From the NCBI GenBank assembly GCA_038852315.1, contig JAWCKF010000008.1:1-60337 (forward strand): 60,337 nt of DNA, in the 5' to 3' direction. Below are positions 8,035 to 16,151 of the stretch, piece after piece. Each line of letters starts with the position of its first letter. Position 1 is the stretch's first letter. Below the pieces are notes generated by a model, which saw only the letters and a list, made by a program, of their open reading frames with translations, did not search any database and had not been told where the DNA came from. The translations under genes and the position numbers were made by a program. The stretch is from COMBO-56-21 sp038852315. Its GTDB lineage: Archaea > Thermoplasmatota > Thermoplasmata > UBA10834.

Positions 8035-10461
8035 ATGAAGGCGAGTCACGGAGGAGTCGGCCAAAGAGCGCTGCCAACAGTTCTGGCAATCATCCTGTCG
8101 TTGCTCTTCGCAGGGGCGGGAACCGCGATGCCATTGTGCGGTGCAGGCATCGGTGAGCGCGTGACTGGAGAGCTCGCACGCTTTTTGATGCCTAGGCATC
8201 CGGAACCGATTCCGGTCATGAATGCAAACGGCGGCTCGGCCCCTCCAATAGCCGACGCAGGTCCAGACGTGATAGCCAGGGCAGGAGAGCTAGTGAGCTT
8301 CGACGGCACGTGCTCGTTCGACGAGGATTCGACCATTGTTAGTTACCAGTGGATGCTGTATGACGGAGGATGGGTTCTCCTATCTGGATCGACGCCTCAG
8401 TATAGGTTCGAGGGCGCAACCGTAGCTCCAATCGAAGTCACATTGATGGTGACCGATGAATTTGGAAGCGTTGGCTACGACTACATGACAGTGACTGTCT
8501 GGCCGAACCCAGTGGTCGTAGCGAAGACATCGCCCTATGCGATGGCCGGGACGAAGACTTGGTCGTATGCAACGCCAGATGACGGTTCGTGGGACCTGCA
8601 GATCGAGAACCATGGCCTCCATTCAGTCATTCTGTATGTTGTGCAGAGGTCGGGAGGTACCGGTATGAGGGTCCTTGCTACGACGATCAACTTCGTCAAC
8701 GCGGGCGCCTATCCGTCAGGCGTTGTTCGCACACCCACGATTCCGATGGTCTCTGGGTGGTACTATCAGGTCACGGCCACGCCTCTAGGCGCATACGGGG
8801 CATATGCCGTGTTCGACATCGAGTATGCCTCCTCAAACATTGCTCCCATCGCCGCATTCAGCGTCACGGTCGATGATCTGAATGTGTCCGTCGATGCAAG
8901 CGCGAGCTACGACCCAGACATGGAGCCTATCATGTACGCCTGGGATTGGGGTGATGGGACGAACAAAGCCTCGGGCGCGACCGCGAGCCACACTTACTCA
9001 TCCGCGGGAGAGTACCGTATCACATTGGCGGTCAGGGATGAGGCAGGTCTGAGAAACTCCGAGTCACAGGTCGTCATGGTCCCCCCGCCGGCGATCGACA
9101 GAATCTACCTCATATACGACCTATTCCAGCAGCCGTGGGGGCAGTGGTGGTGGTGGAGGTATCCGGCATTTGGGACCGACATCATACTCAACAACACGCC
9201 AGGAAACTACACTATGCTGTACAACCCTGACCTTATGGGGTACGAGGGAATCATCTACGCGCCGTACAGGATGAACGTCACGGCGCTCAACATGACCAAC
9301 CTCAATGTCGGCCATCCTGAATTCATGCCGGTCGCTGGAAGCCCGGTTGAAGGCGCACAAGTCTCGCTGGACATCTACTTCGAATATCTGTACTGGGAAT
9401 GGTGGAACTCCACATGGAGGAGGGCTTGGGGCTTCCCAGATTACATCATGCAGGGACAGATGCATGACGGATGGTATCTGGGTGTAACCATCGGAGCGAC
9501 GATGAACAGAGAAGCGGCCGAATCCTGGCTGGGCCTTCCCATCGGCGCCGATGCGAGCGATTGGTGGTCTCTGAACAACGCATCATACACAGAGTACTGG
9601 CTCGATTGGATCAACTATGAGGGCAACGTTCGACTAGACATATGGGCAGGCTATGAATGGCCGTATGCGGATCTCGGCACCAAGATGAGGTTGATTGAAC
9701 TTCCCAACGGAGACGTGAGGCTGGAGATAGGCCATATCAGCTGGGGCTACGAGATATTGATGACTCGATGGCTGACTGAAGCGACGGTGATAGACCACGA
9801 GCCCCATTGGGAAGATTTCACACTTCGCGCCGAGTACACTGACAAAGCCGCTTGGGTGACACTGGACGGCGTTTGCCAGTACAGCCTCCACGCCGTCAAG
9901 CAGAATGCCAGTTTCTACGATTCACGTTATCCGTTGAATCCCCTTCCGGGGGCGTGGGTCTGGGAACCGCTCAAGGCAGACTATGTTGAATCCTGGAACA
10001 CCCCAGGTGGATTGCACAAGTCTCAATACGACCCGTGGTCTTACCAGAATGGCGTGTTGTATCAGAGCTGGAATGCTGGAAACCCAAGCTTCGCGGATCG
10101 GGTCGCATACGATTGGGCGCCAAGCTGGTTCAATCTCTCCAGGACGGAGATGCTGATCATCCAACTCCCGAGGCACAATCAGGTCATAGGATACCTTGCG
10201 AACAAGGCTCCGCCAGACGCAATAAGGAATCTCGTCCTAGGCAACAAGTCATACTACGAGAGCATAACAATCCACGGAGAGATGGAGCTGGGATTCTACA
10301 TCAGCAACTACTACGGTGGAGGTGCGGACCTGGCTTCGATGTACGATCCGGTCACCAAGCGGCTCGAGATACGGGGCCCGTGGGACTTCGACAACTGGAG
10401 GTGGCCCAACGGAGCCATCTACCACGGGGCGCCGTGGATAGAGTTCAACATCGTGACTTGA
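8035..10461 (+). CDS. secreted PKD-domain surface protein
   Basis: An 808-residue exported protein. The N-terminus has a short polar stretch, then a hydrophobic core ending GAGTA (about residues 12-32), a signal peptide or anchor. A first PKD-like beta-sandwich follows (about 70-155, opening PPIADAGPD), then a PPC-like or jelly-roll segment (about 160-260). A second PKD domain (about 270-355) has the hallmark DWGDG, and an unusual Trp/Tyr-rich domain of about 440 residues completes the protein. ATG 8035 is chosen because AAGGAGGG precedes it; an upstream in-frame start at 7993 lacks this. It probably acts at the cell surface in adhesion or glycan binding. No C-terminal anchor is visible. The large C-terminal domain is unrecognised. 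Confidence 0.8.
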   Translation: MKASHGGVGQRALPTVLAIILSLLFAGAGTAMPLCGAGIGERVTGELARFLMPRHPEPIPVMNANGGSAPPIADAGPDVIARAGELVSFDGTCSFDEDSTIVSYQWMLYDGGWVLLSGSTPQYRFEGATVAPIEVTLMVTDEFGSVGYDYMTVTVWPNPVVVAKTSPYAMAGTKTWSYATPDDGSWDLQIENHGLHSVILYVVQRSGGTGMRVLATTINFVNAGAYPSGVVRTPTIPMVSGWYYQVTATPLGAYGAYAVFDIEYASSNIAPIAAFSVTVDDLNVSVDASASYDPDMEPIMYAWDWGDGTNKASGATASHTYSSAGEYRITLAVRDEAGLRNSESQVVMVPPPAIDRIYLIYDLFQQPWGQWWWWRYPAFGTDIILNNTPGNYTMLYNPDLMGYEGIIYAPYRMNVTALNMTNLNVGHPEFMPVAGSPVEGAQVSLDIYFEYLYWEWWNSTWRRAWGFPDYIMQGQMHDGWYLGVTIGATMNREAAESWLGLPIGADASDWWSLNNASYTEYWLDWINYEGNVRLDIWAGYEWPYADLGTKMRLIELPNGDVRLEIGHISWGYEILMTRWLTEATVIDHEPHWEDFTLRAEYTDKAAWVTLDGVCQYSLHAVKQNASFYDSRYPLNPLPGAWVWEPLKADYVESWNTPGGLHKSQYDPWSYQNGVLYQSWNAGNPSFADRVAYDWAPSWFNLSRTEMLIIQLPRHNQVIGYLANKAPPDAIRNLVLGNKSYYESITIHGEMELGFYISNYYGGGADLASMYDPVTKRLEIRGPWDFDNWRWPNGAIYHGAPWIEFNIVT

Positions 10462-10561
10462 CAGAGGATGCGCACAGTCGCCTGGAAGGGGTCGTGGGTG
10501 CCATGGCGGCGGGGGGCCGCGCAGCCTTCTAGCCTGACCGCGCCTGAGGAATCCGCAGTCC

Positions 10562-10963
10562 TCACAGTGTAGCTCCGCACGCATCACATCTGAGAGCGTC
10601 AGGTGCGTTCAGAGAGCCGCAGTACCTGCACTTGACCTTGACAGCGGTATTCTCCTGCATCATCAGGACTTCCTTTCTGCCGCCTCTCAGAATCAGATAA
10701 CCCATCAGAACCAGGAACACGCCTATCGCGGCAAGTATCGCGGCGCCGATCCAAAGCCCGAGGAAGATTGGCAGGAATGTCATGAAGAACATCATGAACG
10801 CAAGCCCAAAGCATATCATCGCGTGGCCGCTCGGATCGGGTTCCTGCGTCTTCTGCGCAACCTGTTCCTTAGGGACGCTCTTCGGAGGAGGGATCTCCTT
10901 CCCGCAGCTGAGGCAGAACCTGGAGACATCGGGGACCTCGGCACCGCAGTTCACGCACCTCAA
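10562..10963 (-). CDS. double zinc-ribbon membrane protein
   Basis: A 133-residue protein with an N-terminal zinc ribbon (CVNCGAEV...CLSCGKE, about 3-22), two adjacent membrane segments (about 50-92), and a C-terminal zinc ribbon (CRYCGS...CDACGA). Both ribbons are expected on the cytoplasmic side if the two helices form a hairpin. The start is TTG with GGAGAGGAT upstream. Function unknown; proteins of this build are common in archaea and poorly studied. Confidence 0.7.
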   Translation of the reverse strand: MRCVNCGAEVPDVSRFCLSCGKEIPPPKSVPKEQVAQKTQEPDPSGHAMICFGLAFMMFFMTFLPIFLGLWIGAAILAAIGVFLVLMGYLILRGGRKEVLMMQENTAVKVKCRYCGSLNAPDALRCDACGATL

Positions 10964-11044
10964 GATAATCCTCTCCCGTGAGACTACGCGCTGAAGGTCT
11001 CTTATGGGCTACCACGCGGTTATCAGTGGTGATACTGTGACGGC

Positions 11045-12196
11045 GTGGAAAGGGCAGAGGAGGCTGACCTGGCTCCCCGGACAGTTTCTGGTCATGAGAA
11101 AGGTAATAACGGCCGCCGTCGCATTTACGATTCGCTCATGGACCTCATTGACGAGATAGAGCGCGTCGTCAGCGAGACCTCGAGAAAGCTCCTTCAGGTC
11201 GCGGTACCGCCTGTCAAGTACTGGCTGCTCGTGGACACGCTGGGGTTCGACCATGACGATCCGCTCGTGCGCCGGACAGTCGAGGAGTGCAAAGTCTGGC
11301 CTCCTCGCGTCAAGATCCTTGAGACCCTCCGCCCCGACGGCACCTGGCCCATATCGAAGGCCAGGAAGATGGCGGAGGACGCAGGACCGGGCCCACCGGT
11401 CGGCTGGACCTACATCACGATGCTCCGAAACCTCCAGCTCCTTGAGGACATGTACACCGACAGGAGCGAGGGCTACATCTCTGCTGCCCTGGAGAAGATC
11501 TTGAGCTGGCAGACAGATGAGGGCTACATACTCGGGCCCGAGCACGACATCTTCCCGCTCCCGCACTACAACGCGTACGCGGTCCGCAACTTGTTCATAT
11601 ATGGGATGGGCGACGATCCGCGGGTCCGCAAGCTTGCCGATTGGCTGCTCAGCATGCAAAGGCATGACGGTGGCTGGTCCGTGCCGTACAAGATGGACGT
11701 GAAGTACCTCCCGCAGTACAGGCGGATGCACATGCACGATTTCATGGAGCTTGTGAGGAAGGGCGAAACCCCTGAATCCGACCCGAAGGGCTTCCGCGAG
11801 ATACCCAGCTGCATCTGGACGACAGTGATGGTTGTTCGAGGGCTAGCAAGGAGCGAAAGATATCGCCGCATGCCTCAGGTCCGAAGGGGTGCGGACTTCT
11901 TCTTGGATAGATTCTTCCAGAGGAACTACCACGAGTCCTACTACCGTTCTGAGAAGAACTGGACCAGGCTCGTCTATCCACCATACATACCGAGCGGGAT
12001 CATCGCGCTCTACATCCTCACGATACTCGGGTACGGCCCGAGCGATGAGCGCATGGAGAAGCCCATCAGATGGCTCTTGAGCGCAAGGCACTCAGACGGC
12101 TTCTGGTGGCAGGCAGACAGGCCGTACACGCAGAAGGACCAGTGGATTACGGGCTTCGCCGTGGACATCCTGAACAGATACGCGAAGAATCGATAG
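11045..12196 (+). CDS. alpha-alpha toroid protein (prenyltransferase/squalene-cyclase repeat-like)
   Basis: A 383-residue predominantly helical protein with repeated short motifs resembling QW repeats: LRPDGTW, QTDEGYI, QRHDGGWS and ARHSDGFWW, spaced through residues about 95-360. These suggest a terpenoid-cyclase/prenyltransferase-type toroid. The DxDD motif of squalene-hopene cyclases is not obvious, so enzymatic cyclisation is not supported. No signal peptide is visible. The GTG at 11045 is the longest start with GGTGAT upstream; ATG 11138 is an alternative just before the first conserved helix. The substrate is unknown. Confidence 0.6.
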   Translation: MERAEEADLAPRTVSGHEKGNNGRRRIYDSLMDLIDEIERVVSETSRKLLQVAVPPVKYWLLVDTLGFDHDDPLVRRTVEECKVWPPRVKILETLRPDGTWPISKARKMAEDAGPGPPVGWTYITMLRNLQLLEDMYTDRSEGYISAALEKILSWQTDEGYILGPEHDIFPLPHYNAYAVRNLFIYGMGDDPRVRKLADWLLSMQRHDGGWSVPYKMDVKYLPQYRRMHMHDFMELVRKGETPESDPKGFREIPSCIWTTVMVVRGLARSERYRRMPQVRRGADFFLDRFFQRNYHESYYRSEKNWTRLVYPPYIPSGIIALYILTILGYGPSDERMEKPIRWLLSARHSDGFWWQADRPYTQKDQWITGFAVDILNRYAKNR

Positions 12197-12261
12197 CGGG
12201 TCGCTCCCAGAAAGCGGATTCAAGGATATTGCCTTCTTCCGCGAAGTCTTCCGCGGTCAGG

Positions 12262-12837
12262 CTATCTCTGAGGGCGCGCCGAGCTCGGAAGCAGCGCTGA
12301 GAACCTAGAGGTCACAGGGACGGTTGAGCGGGAGCGGTGCTGCCACCAGAAGTTCCTGGCAGCGAAGACAGATATGAGAGTGCCCAGCATCGCAATCAAG
12401 ACCCCCGGCCCCAAAGCGTAGCCTGACCCGTAGAAGTAAGAATCCAGGTCCGGCCAAACATCGAGCGTGCCGAAGCGAGAGGTCGCGGCTGCAATGAAGC
12501 CGACCAGCCCTATCACCTGAGGGATGACCCCGAAGCGGTGGACGATAGAAACGATCGCACCGACCAAGAAGAGCAGCAGCACTGCTGTGAACTCCGACAC
12601 TTGGATCAAGTCTAAGAGCCGCCAAGGTCCGAGAATCCAGTGGCCGCCAATCCCGACCGTGTATGGGTAGTGAATGGGCCCCGTCCTGATCACCCACGGA
12701 GGGAATATCGAGAGAAGACAAAGGAGTCCTCCTGCGAGGGCAGCCCCATCCCCGACCCTGCTCGGCCTGATCATGAGTGCCCTCGAGACCGAAACCAAGA
12801 TTTCCTTCGCTTTCGTCAGGGCCACCCGAAGCACCAT
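12262..12837 (-). CDS. four-helix integral membrane protein, unknown
   Basis: A 191-residue protein with about four hydrophobic segments (near residues 30-50, 80-100, 105-120 and 140-160) and short loops rich in Gly and aromatic residues. The positively charged N-terminus and C-terminal tail are probably cytoplasmic. A TATA-like CTATATTG (minus strand, 12857-12866) sits about 25 bases before the ATG, suggesting a leaderless transcript. No family was recognised. Confidence 0.6.
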   Translation of the reverse strand: MVLRVALTKAKEILVSVSRALMIRPSRVGDGAALAGGLLCLLSIFPPWVIRTGPIHYPYTVGIGGHWILGPWRLLDLIQVSEFTAVLLLFLVGAIVSIVHRFGVIPQVIGLVGFIAAATSRFGTLDVWPDLDSYFYGSGYALGPGVLIAMLGTLISVFAARNFWWQHRSRSTVPVTSRFSALLPSSARPQR

Positions 12838-12856
12838 GGTTCTTATCTAATCCTAG

Positions 12857-12866
12857 CAATATAGAC
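12857..12866 (-). promoter_or_regulatory. TATA-like box of the membrane protein gene
   Basis: The AT-rich element is centred about 25 bases before the ATG at 12837, so transcription would begin at or next to the start codon. Confidence 0.4.
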
Positions 12867-12916
12867 CTTTTGCCAGTCCAACCTTCCTGCTTCAGAACGA
12901 GCAGCTAGTGGCGGAA

Positions 12917-12936
12917 AAAGTGGGGTAGGCCGGATT
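12917..12936. repeat. attachment-site direct repeat, distal copy
   Basis: A 20-base copy of the tRNA-Pro 3' end (core GTGGGGTAGGCCGGATT) lies 20 bases downstream of the recombinase stop codon. Flanking bases differ from the tRNA copy on both sides, so the match ends sharply, as expected for an att core. Confidence 0.75.
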
Positions 12937-12955
12937 GCGTCTCGAAGTGTCTGGC

Positions 12956-13657
12956 TCATGTGTCAATCTGCACGGATTGAGCTTGCAGGGGCTTCCGTGC
13001 CTGCCAAGCGTCCTTGACTAGGGAGAATGCCGATTCCGACCTGATCCGGGCGTAGTAACGCTCCGTGGTGTTGCTCGAAGTGTGCCGAAGCACCTTGGAT
13101 ATGGCCTCTATCGGTGCTCCCGCGTCCTTGCAGGACTGCGCAAGGGTCGGCCTGAAATCCTTCCATCGAAATCTCGTTCCAGAGGCCAGCTCGACCTGCC
13201 TCTTCAGCTTGGACCACATCGGTCGGGACCAGTATCCGACCCTCCCCTGCTTGGAGACAAAGGGGAAGAGGGCCTCGTGATGAAGTCCCATTCGCCCCAG
13301 GATCTCAGCCCGTCGAGTCAGGTACCCGCTCAGGATATGCTCACATCCAGGCATGATTGGAGCGACCTCCGTCCCATCAGTCCACCTGTTCAAGCCCTTG
13401 GGAGAGCTGACGCATATCTCTCCTCGCTGTAAGTCCAGGTCCTTGACCTTGGCGAGTCGCGTCCCAGCCCCTTTCAGGCCAAGCTTCTCGATCACGGCCT
13501 TCTCGAACGCCTTCCCGGCGGCTCTGTTCGCACCGATCCCCGCCTTACCGAGCCTTCCAACCGCCTTCAGCCCCTTCAGCTGCTTCAGGCCGGGAACGAG
13601 GCTCAGGGCGCACATCCCGACGGTCGCCCAGTCCCCCGTCGAGATGGCCTTCAGCAT
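12956..13657 (-). CDS. tyrosine recombinase catalytic domain fused to a pretoxin-like segment
   Basis: This 233-residue reading frame has two unrelated parts. Residues 1-62 are Gly/Ala/Lys-rich with the look of a polymorphic-toxin pretoxin region leading into GKAFEKAVIEKLG, the opening seen in restriction-endonuclease-fold toxins. Residues 64-215 are a tyrosine recombinase C-terminal domain with R67 (GTRLA), a KDFR box at 166-169, H192 and the nucleophile candidate Y201 at the normal H+9 spacing. The N-terminal DNA-binding half of the integrase is missing, and the segment after R67 looks shortened. It is probably a non-functional fusion left by a deletion inside the element. The same frame continues upstream through two stops. 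Confidence 0.6.
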   Translation of the reverse strand: MLKAISTGDWATVGMCALSLVPGLKQLKGLKAVGRLGKAGIGANRAAGKAFEKAVIEKLGLKGAGTRLAKVKDLDLQRGEICVSSPKGLNRWTDGTEVAPIMPGCEHILSGYLTRRAEILGRMGLHHEALFPFVSKQGRVGYWSRPMWSKLKRQVELASGTRFRWKDFRPTLAQSCKDAGAPIEAISKVLRHTSSNTTERYYARIRSESAFSLVKDAWQARKPLQAQSVQIDT

Positions 13658-13945
13658 GTCGACGAACGTGCCGTCTATGACGCAGCTGACAAGGATGCCC
13701 CCGATGCCGGGTATGGCTACGGAGGCCGCGATGCTCAGGCCGATAACTATCTACTGCTTCAGGCCGGGGTCGAGGTTGTCTCATGCCTCCTTGATCGCAA
13801 CGCATCCCGCGACGACTGCGTTCGCCACATGCTCGCAGGCGCTCTTGATGTCAAGCATGAGCTGCCCGCTGTATTCATTGACCTGAGGACGTGGGCAGAC
13901 GCACAACCCCATACCAAAGGCAAGCCCACACCGCATTTCGAGACA
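13658..13945 (-). pseudogene. upstream part of a broken pretoxin-like gene
   Basis: Reading upstream in the frame of the chimeric recombinase, coding-like sequence continues but is cut by TAG (13751-13753) and TGA (13781-13783). The stretch nearest the chimera encodes a hydrophobic Ile/Gly-rich run (SVAIPGIGGILVS) of the type found before toxin domains. The distal part encodes a short alpha-helical Ala/Val-rich run. A 15-base sequence, CTGCTTCAGGCCGGG, occurs both here (13752-13766) and inside the intact frame (13579-13593) and encodes PGLKQ both times; it may mark the rearrangement. Confidence 0.45.
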
Positions 13946-14070
13946 TCAGGTTCCTGCACATGCTCTACACAGAGCGCAGGCATTTGCATCCAAAAGAAGG
14001 AATAAAAAGGGGTTTCGAGTGCATCCTCCAGTTTTCAATCCTGCAAGATTGACGAAAAGCCAGTAGATCG

Positions 14071-14090
14071 AAAGTGGGGTAGGCCGGATT
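14071..14090. repeat. attachment-site direct repeat, copy inside tRNA-Pro
   Basis: This copy overlaps the last 16 bases of the intact tRNA-Pro gene. Integration regenerated the tRNA 3' end, as is usual for elements targeting tRNA genes. Confidence 0.75.
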
Positions 14091-14148
14091 TGAACCGACG
14101 GTCACGTGGTCCCGAACCACGGATCATACCAAGCTAGACCACTACCCC
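14075..14148 (-). tRNA. tRNA-Pro(CGG)
   Basis: On the minus strand, the acceptor GGGGTAG/CTACCCC is perfect and the discriminator is A. The anticodon arm CGTGG-TTCGGGA-CCACG gives anticodon CGG (Pro). The T-arm GTCGG/CCGGC encloses TTCAAAT. There is no intron and no encoded CCA. Its 3' 16 bases are the attachment core of the adjacent element. A TATA-like AATTAATAGG lies about 40 bases upstream. Confidence 0.93.
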
Positions 14149-14365
14149 GCTCGTCGGGACAATGAGGAGAAAGAAAGCCGTCCTATTAATTGTAGTCGTC
14201 GTGCCCGGACCCAAATCCGGGCGATGGCCCTGTCAGCTCAGGGCAATCGAATGCTGCGAACTCCCCTGTCGTCTTTCACAAACGCACGGGAGTGGGAGCG
14301 GACCCCGAGAGCGCATCCGCACCAGGCTTCCTGAATCGTCTTTTGCCGATGATGATGTACGGCAA

Positions 14366-14375
14366 ACTATAAGTA
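14366..14375 (+). promoter_or_regulatory. TATA-like box of the mevalonate-cluster regulator
   Basis: ACTATAAGTA is centred about 27 bases before the ATG at 14398, so the transcript would be leaderless. No ribosome-binding site is visible upstream of the ATG, which agrees. Confidence 0.55.
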
Positions 14376-14397
14376 CGCACATTCCTCTCCTCTGGAC

Positions 14398-15081
14398 ATG
14401 CGAGACCAGGTCAGGGAGAAGATCGCGGGCGAGATATGCCTCTCTGAGGAGCCTGGGAAGACCATCAGGAAATGGCGGGAGCAGTTCAAGATATCACAAC
14501 AGGAGCTATCGAAGCACCTCGGGGTTTCTCCCTCGGTCATCAGTGACTACGAGGCCGGCCGTCGTAAGTCTCCAGGCATCGCGACCGTCAGGAAGATCGT
14601 TGACGCTTTCCTGGAGATAGACGAGCGCACGGGAGGCAGCGTTCTCAAGCAGTACTCCCTGGCCGCAAAAACTGACTCCATAATCTCGATCAAGGAGTTC
14701 GCCGTGGAGGTGCTTGCCTCCGATCTCGTGAAGAAGATAGAGGGTGAGAACCTCACCCCGGCAATGTCGCTGGAGAGGCACATCCACGGTTACACTGTGA
14801 TCGACAGTCTGAGAGCCATAACCTCGCTCAGCTCATTCGATTACCTCAAGATATACGGCTGGAGCAGCCAGAGGGCTCTGGTCTTCACGGGTGTCAGGTT
14901 CGGGCGGTCTCCCATGATCGCCATAAGGGCGCACCCGCTCAAGCCAGCACTAGTAGTGTACCAGAAGCCAGAGCACGTCGACGAGCTAGCTATCAGGCTC
15001 GCAGAGCTCGAGGGGATTCCGCTCATCCGTTCGGACCTCGCCATAGCTGACCTCGTCGAGAGGCTCCAGAGGCTGGGCTAG
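14398..15081 (+). CDS. HTH transcriptional regulator (COG1709-type)
   Basis: A 227-residue protein. The N-terminal XRE/Cro helix-turn-helix is clear at about residues 22-75, with QQELSKHLGVSPSVISDYEAGRR as the recognition unit. A C-terminal alpha/beta domain of about 150 residues, typical of the archaeal COG1709 family, probably binds a ligand. It stands directly before HMG-CoA synthase with the spacing of an operon. The same neighbour order is known in other Euryarchaeota, so control of isoprenoid precursor synthesis is likely (inference). It may be autoregulated. Confidence 0.8.
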   Translation: MRDQVREKIAGEICLSEEPGKTIRKWREQFKISQQELSKHLGVSPSVISDYEAGRRKSPGIATVRKIVDAFLEIDERTGGSVLKQYSLAAKTDSIISIKEFAVEVLASDLVKKIEGENLTPAMSLERHIHGYTVIDSLRAITSLSSFDYLKIYGWSSQRALVFTGVRFGRSPMIAIRAHPLKPALVVYQKPEHVDELAIRLAELEGIPLIRSDLAIADLVERLQRLG

Positions 15082-15098
15082 ATGGGAGGTTGTGTGGG

Positions 15099-16151
15099 AT
15101 GAAGGTCGGAATCGTAAGCTACGGAGCGTATGTGCCAAGGTACAGGATAACTCCGGAGGAGATAGGGAAGGTCTGGGGAGTCGACGGCAAGGCGATGAGC
15201 AAGGGCCTCATGATCAACTGCAAGTCGGTACCAGGGCCTGACGAGGACACGATAACGATATCGGTCGAGGCCGCGAGGAACATGATGAGGAGGTGTTCCG
15301 TGAACCCGGCGGAGATAGGAGCCATATATGTCGGCTCTGAGTCTCACCCTTATGCGGTCAAACCGAGCGGGACCGTGGTGGCCGAGGCCATAGGGGCCGC
15401 GCCCCACCTGACCGTCGCTGACTACGAGTTCGCCTGCAAGGCAGGGACAGCCGCGATACAGACCTGCATGGGCCTGGTCGGGTCTGGCATGGTGAAGTAC
15501 GGTGTCGCCATAGGTGCAGACACGTCGCAAGGCGCTCCAGGAGACGCACTGGAGTACTCCGCATCCGCAGGAGGGGCCGCGTTCATGATAGGCGCTCAGA
15601 ACATCATAGCATCCATCGACCTGACGTACTCTTTCACCACAGACACGCCTGACTTCTGGAGACGCGAGGGCCAGATGTATCCCAGGCACGGGGGCAGGTT
15701 CACGGGGGAACCCGCATACTTCAAGCACATCATAAACGGGGGGAAGGGGCTCATGGAGCGCGCGGGAACCACCGCGAAGGACTACACGTACGCCGTGTTC
15801 CACCAGCCCAATGGGAAGTTCCCCACCAGGGCGGCGAAGCAGCTGGGCTTCTCCGAGGCGCAGATCAAGACCGGTCTGCTCGCGCCCATCATAGGCAACA
15901 CATACTCGGGTGCCGTGCCGCTGGGCCTCGCAGCCATACTTGACGAGGCGAAGCCGGGGGACAGGATACTCGCGGTGGCCTATGGCTCGGGTGCGGGCTC
16001 TGACGCGTTCGACATAACCGTAACCGACGGCATCGAGTCGTTTCCAAGGGGCAGGGCTCCGACTGTGAAGGAGCTCAACGAGAACCTGAGCTTCCTCGAC
16101 TATGCGACCTACGCCAAGTTCAGGGGCAAGATACATCTCGGAGGTGAATGA
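15099..16151 (+). CDS. archaeal hydroxymethylglutaryl-CoA synthase
   Basis: This 350-residue enzyme condenses acetyl-CoA with acetoacetyl-CoA to HMG-CoA, the committed route to archaeal lipid precursors. The catalytic set looks intact: E81 (GSESHP), nucleophile C113 (FACKAGT) and H235 (FHQPNGK), with the late NTYSGAVPLGL motif. ATG 15099 is chosen because GGAGGT lies 8 bases upstream; a TTG at 15090 is less likely. It overlaps the following thiolase by ATGA. In methanogens, the synthase, thiolase and DUF35 protein form one complex with a shared CoA tunnel. Confidence 0.93.
   Translation: MKVGIVSYGAYVPRYRITPEEIGKVWGVDGKAMSKGLMINCKSVPGPDEDTITISVEAARNMMRRCSVNPAEIGAIYVGSESHPYAVKPSGTVVAEAIGAAPHLTVADYEFACKAGTAAIQTCMGLVGSGMVKYGVAIGADTSQGAPGDALEYSASAGGAAFMIGAQNIIASIDLTYSFTTDTPDFWRREGQMYPRHGGRFTGEPAYFKHIINGGKGLMERAGTTAKDYTYAVFHQPNGKFPTRAAKQLGFSEAQIKTGLLAPIIGNTYSGAVPLGLAAILDEAKPGDRILAVAYGSGAGSDAFDITVTDGIESFPRGRAPTVKELNENLSFLDYATYAKFRGKIHLGGE

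Larger units (their letters stand above)
12917..14090. mobile_element. decayed integrative element in the tRNA-Pro gene
   Basis: A 20-base exact direct repeat (12917-12936 and 14071-14090) bounds 1.15 kb. The right copy is the 3' end of tRNA-Pro: T-arm, acceptor strand, discriminator and 4 flanking bases. That is a typical attachment site for archaeal tyrosine recombinases. The interior encodes the catalytic half of such a recombinase next to the distal repeat, plus disrupted toxin-like coding sequence. Almost all cargo has been lost, so this reads as a remnant. Confidence 0.75.

Noticed and set aside
13353..13886. 177-codon plus-strand frame in the element remnant
   Set aside because: It is Ser/Pro/Phe-rich and antisense to the recombinase and pretoxin-like sequence, which carry recognisable motifs.
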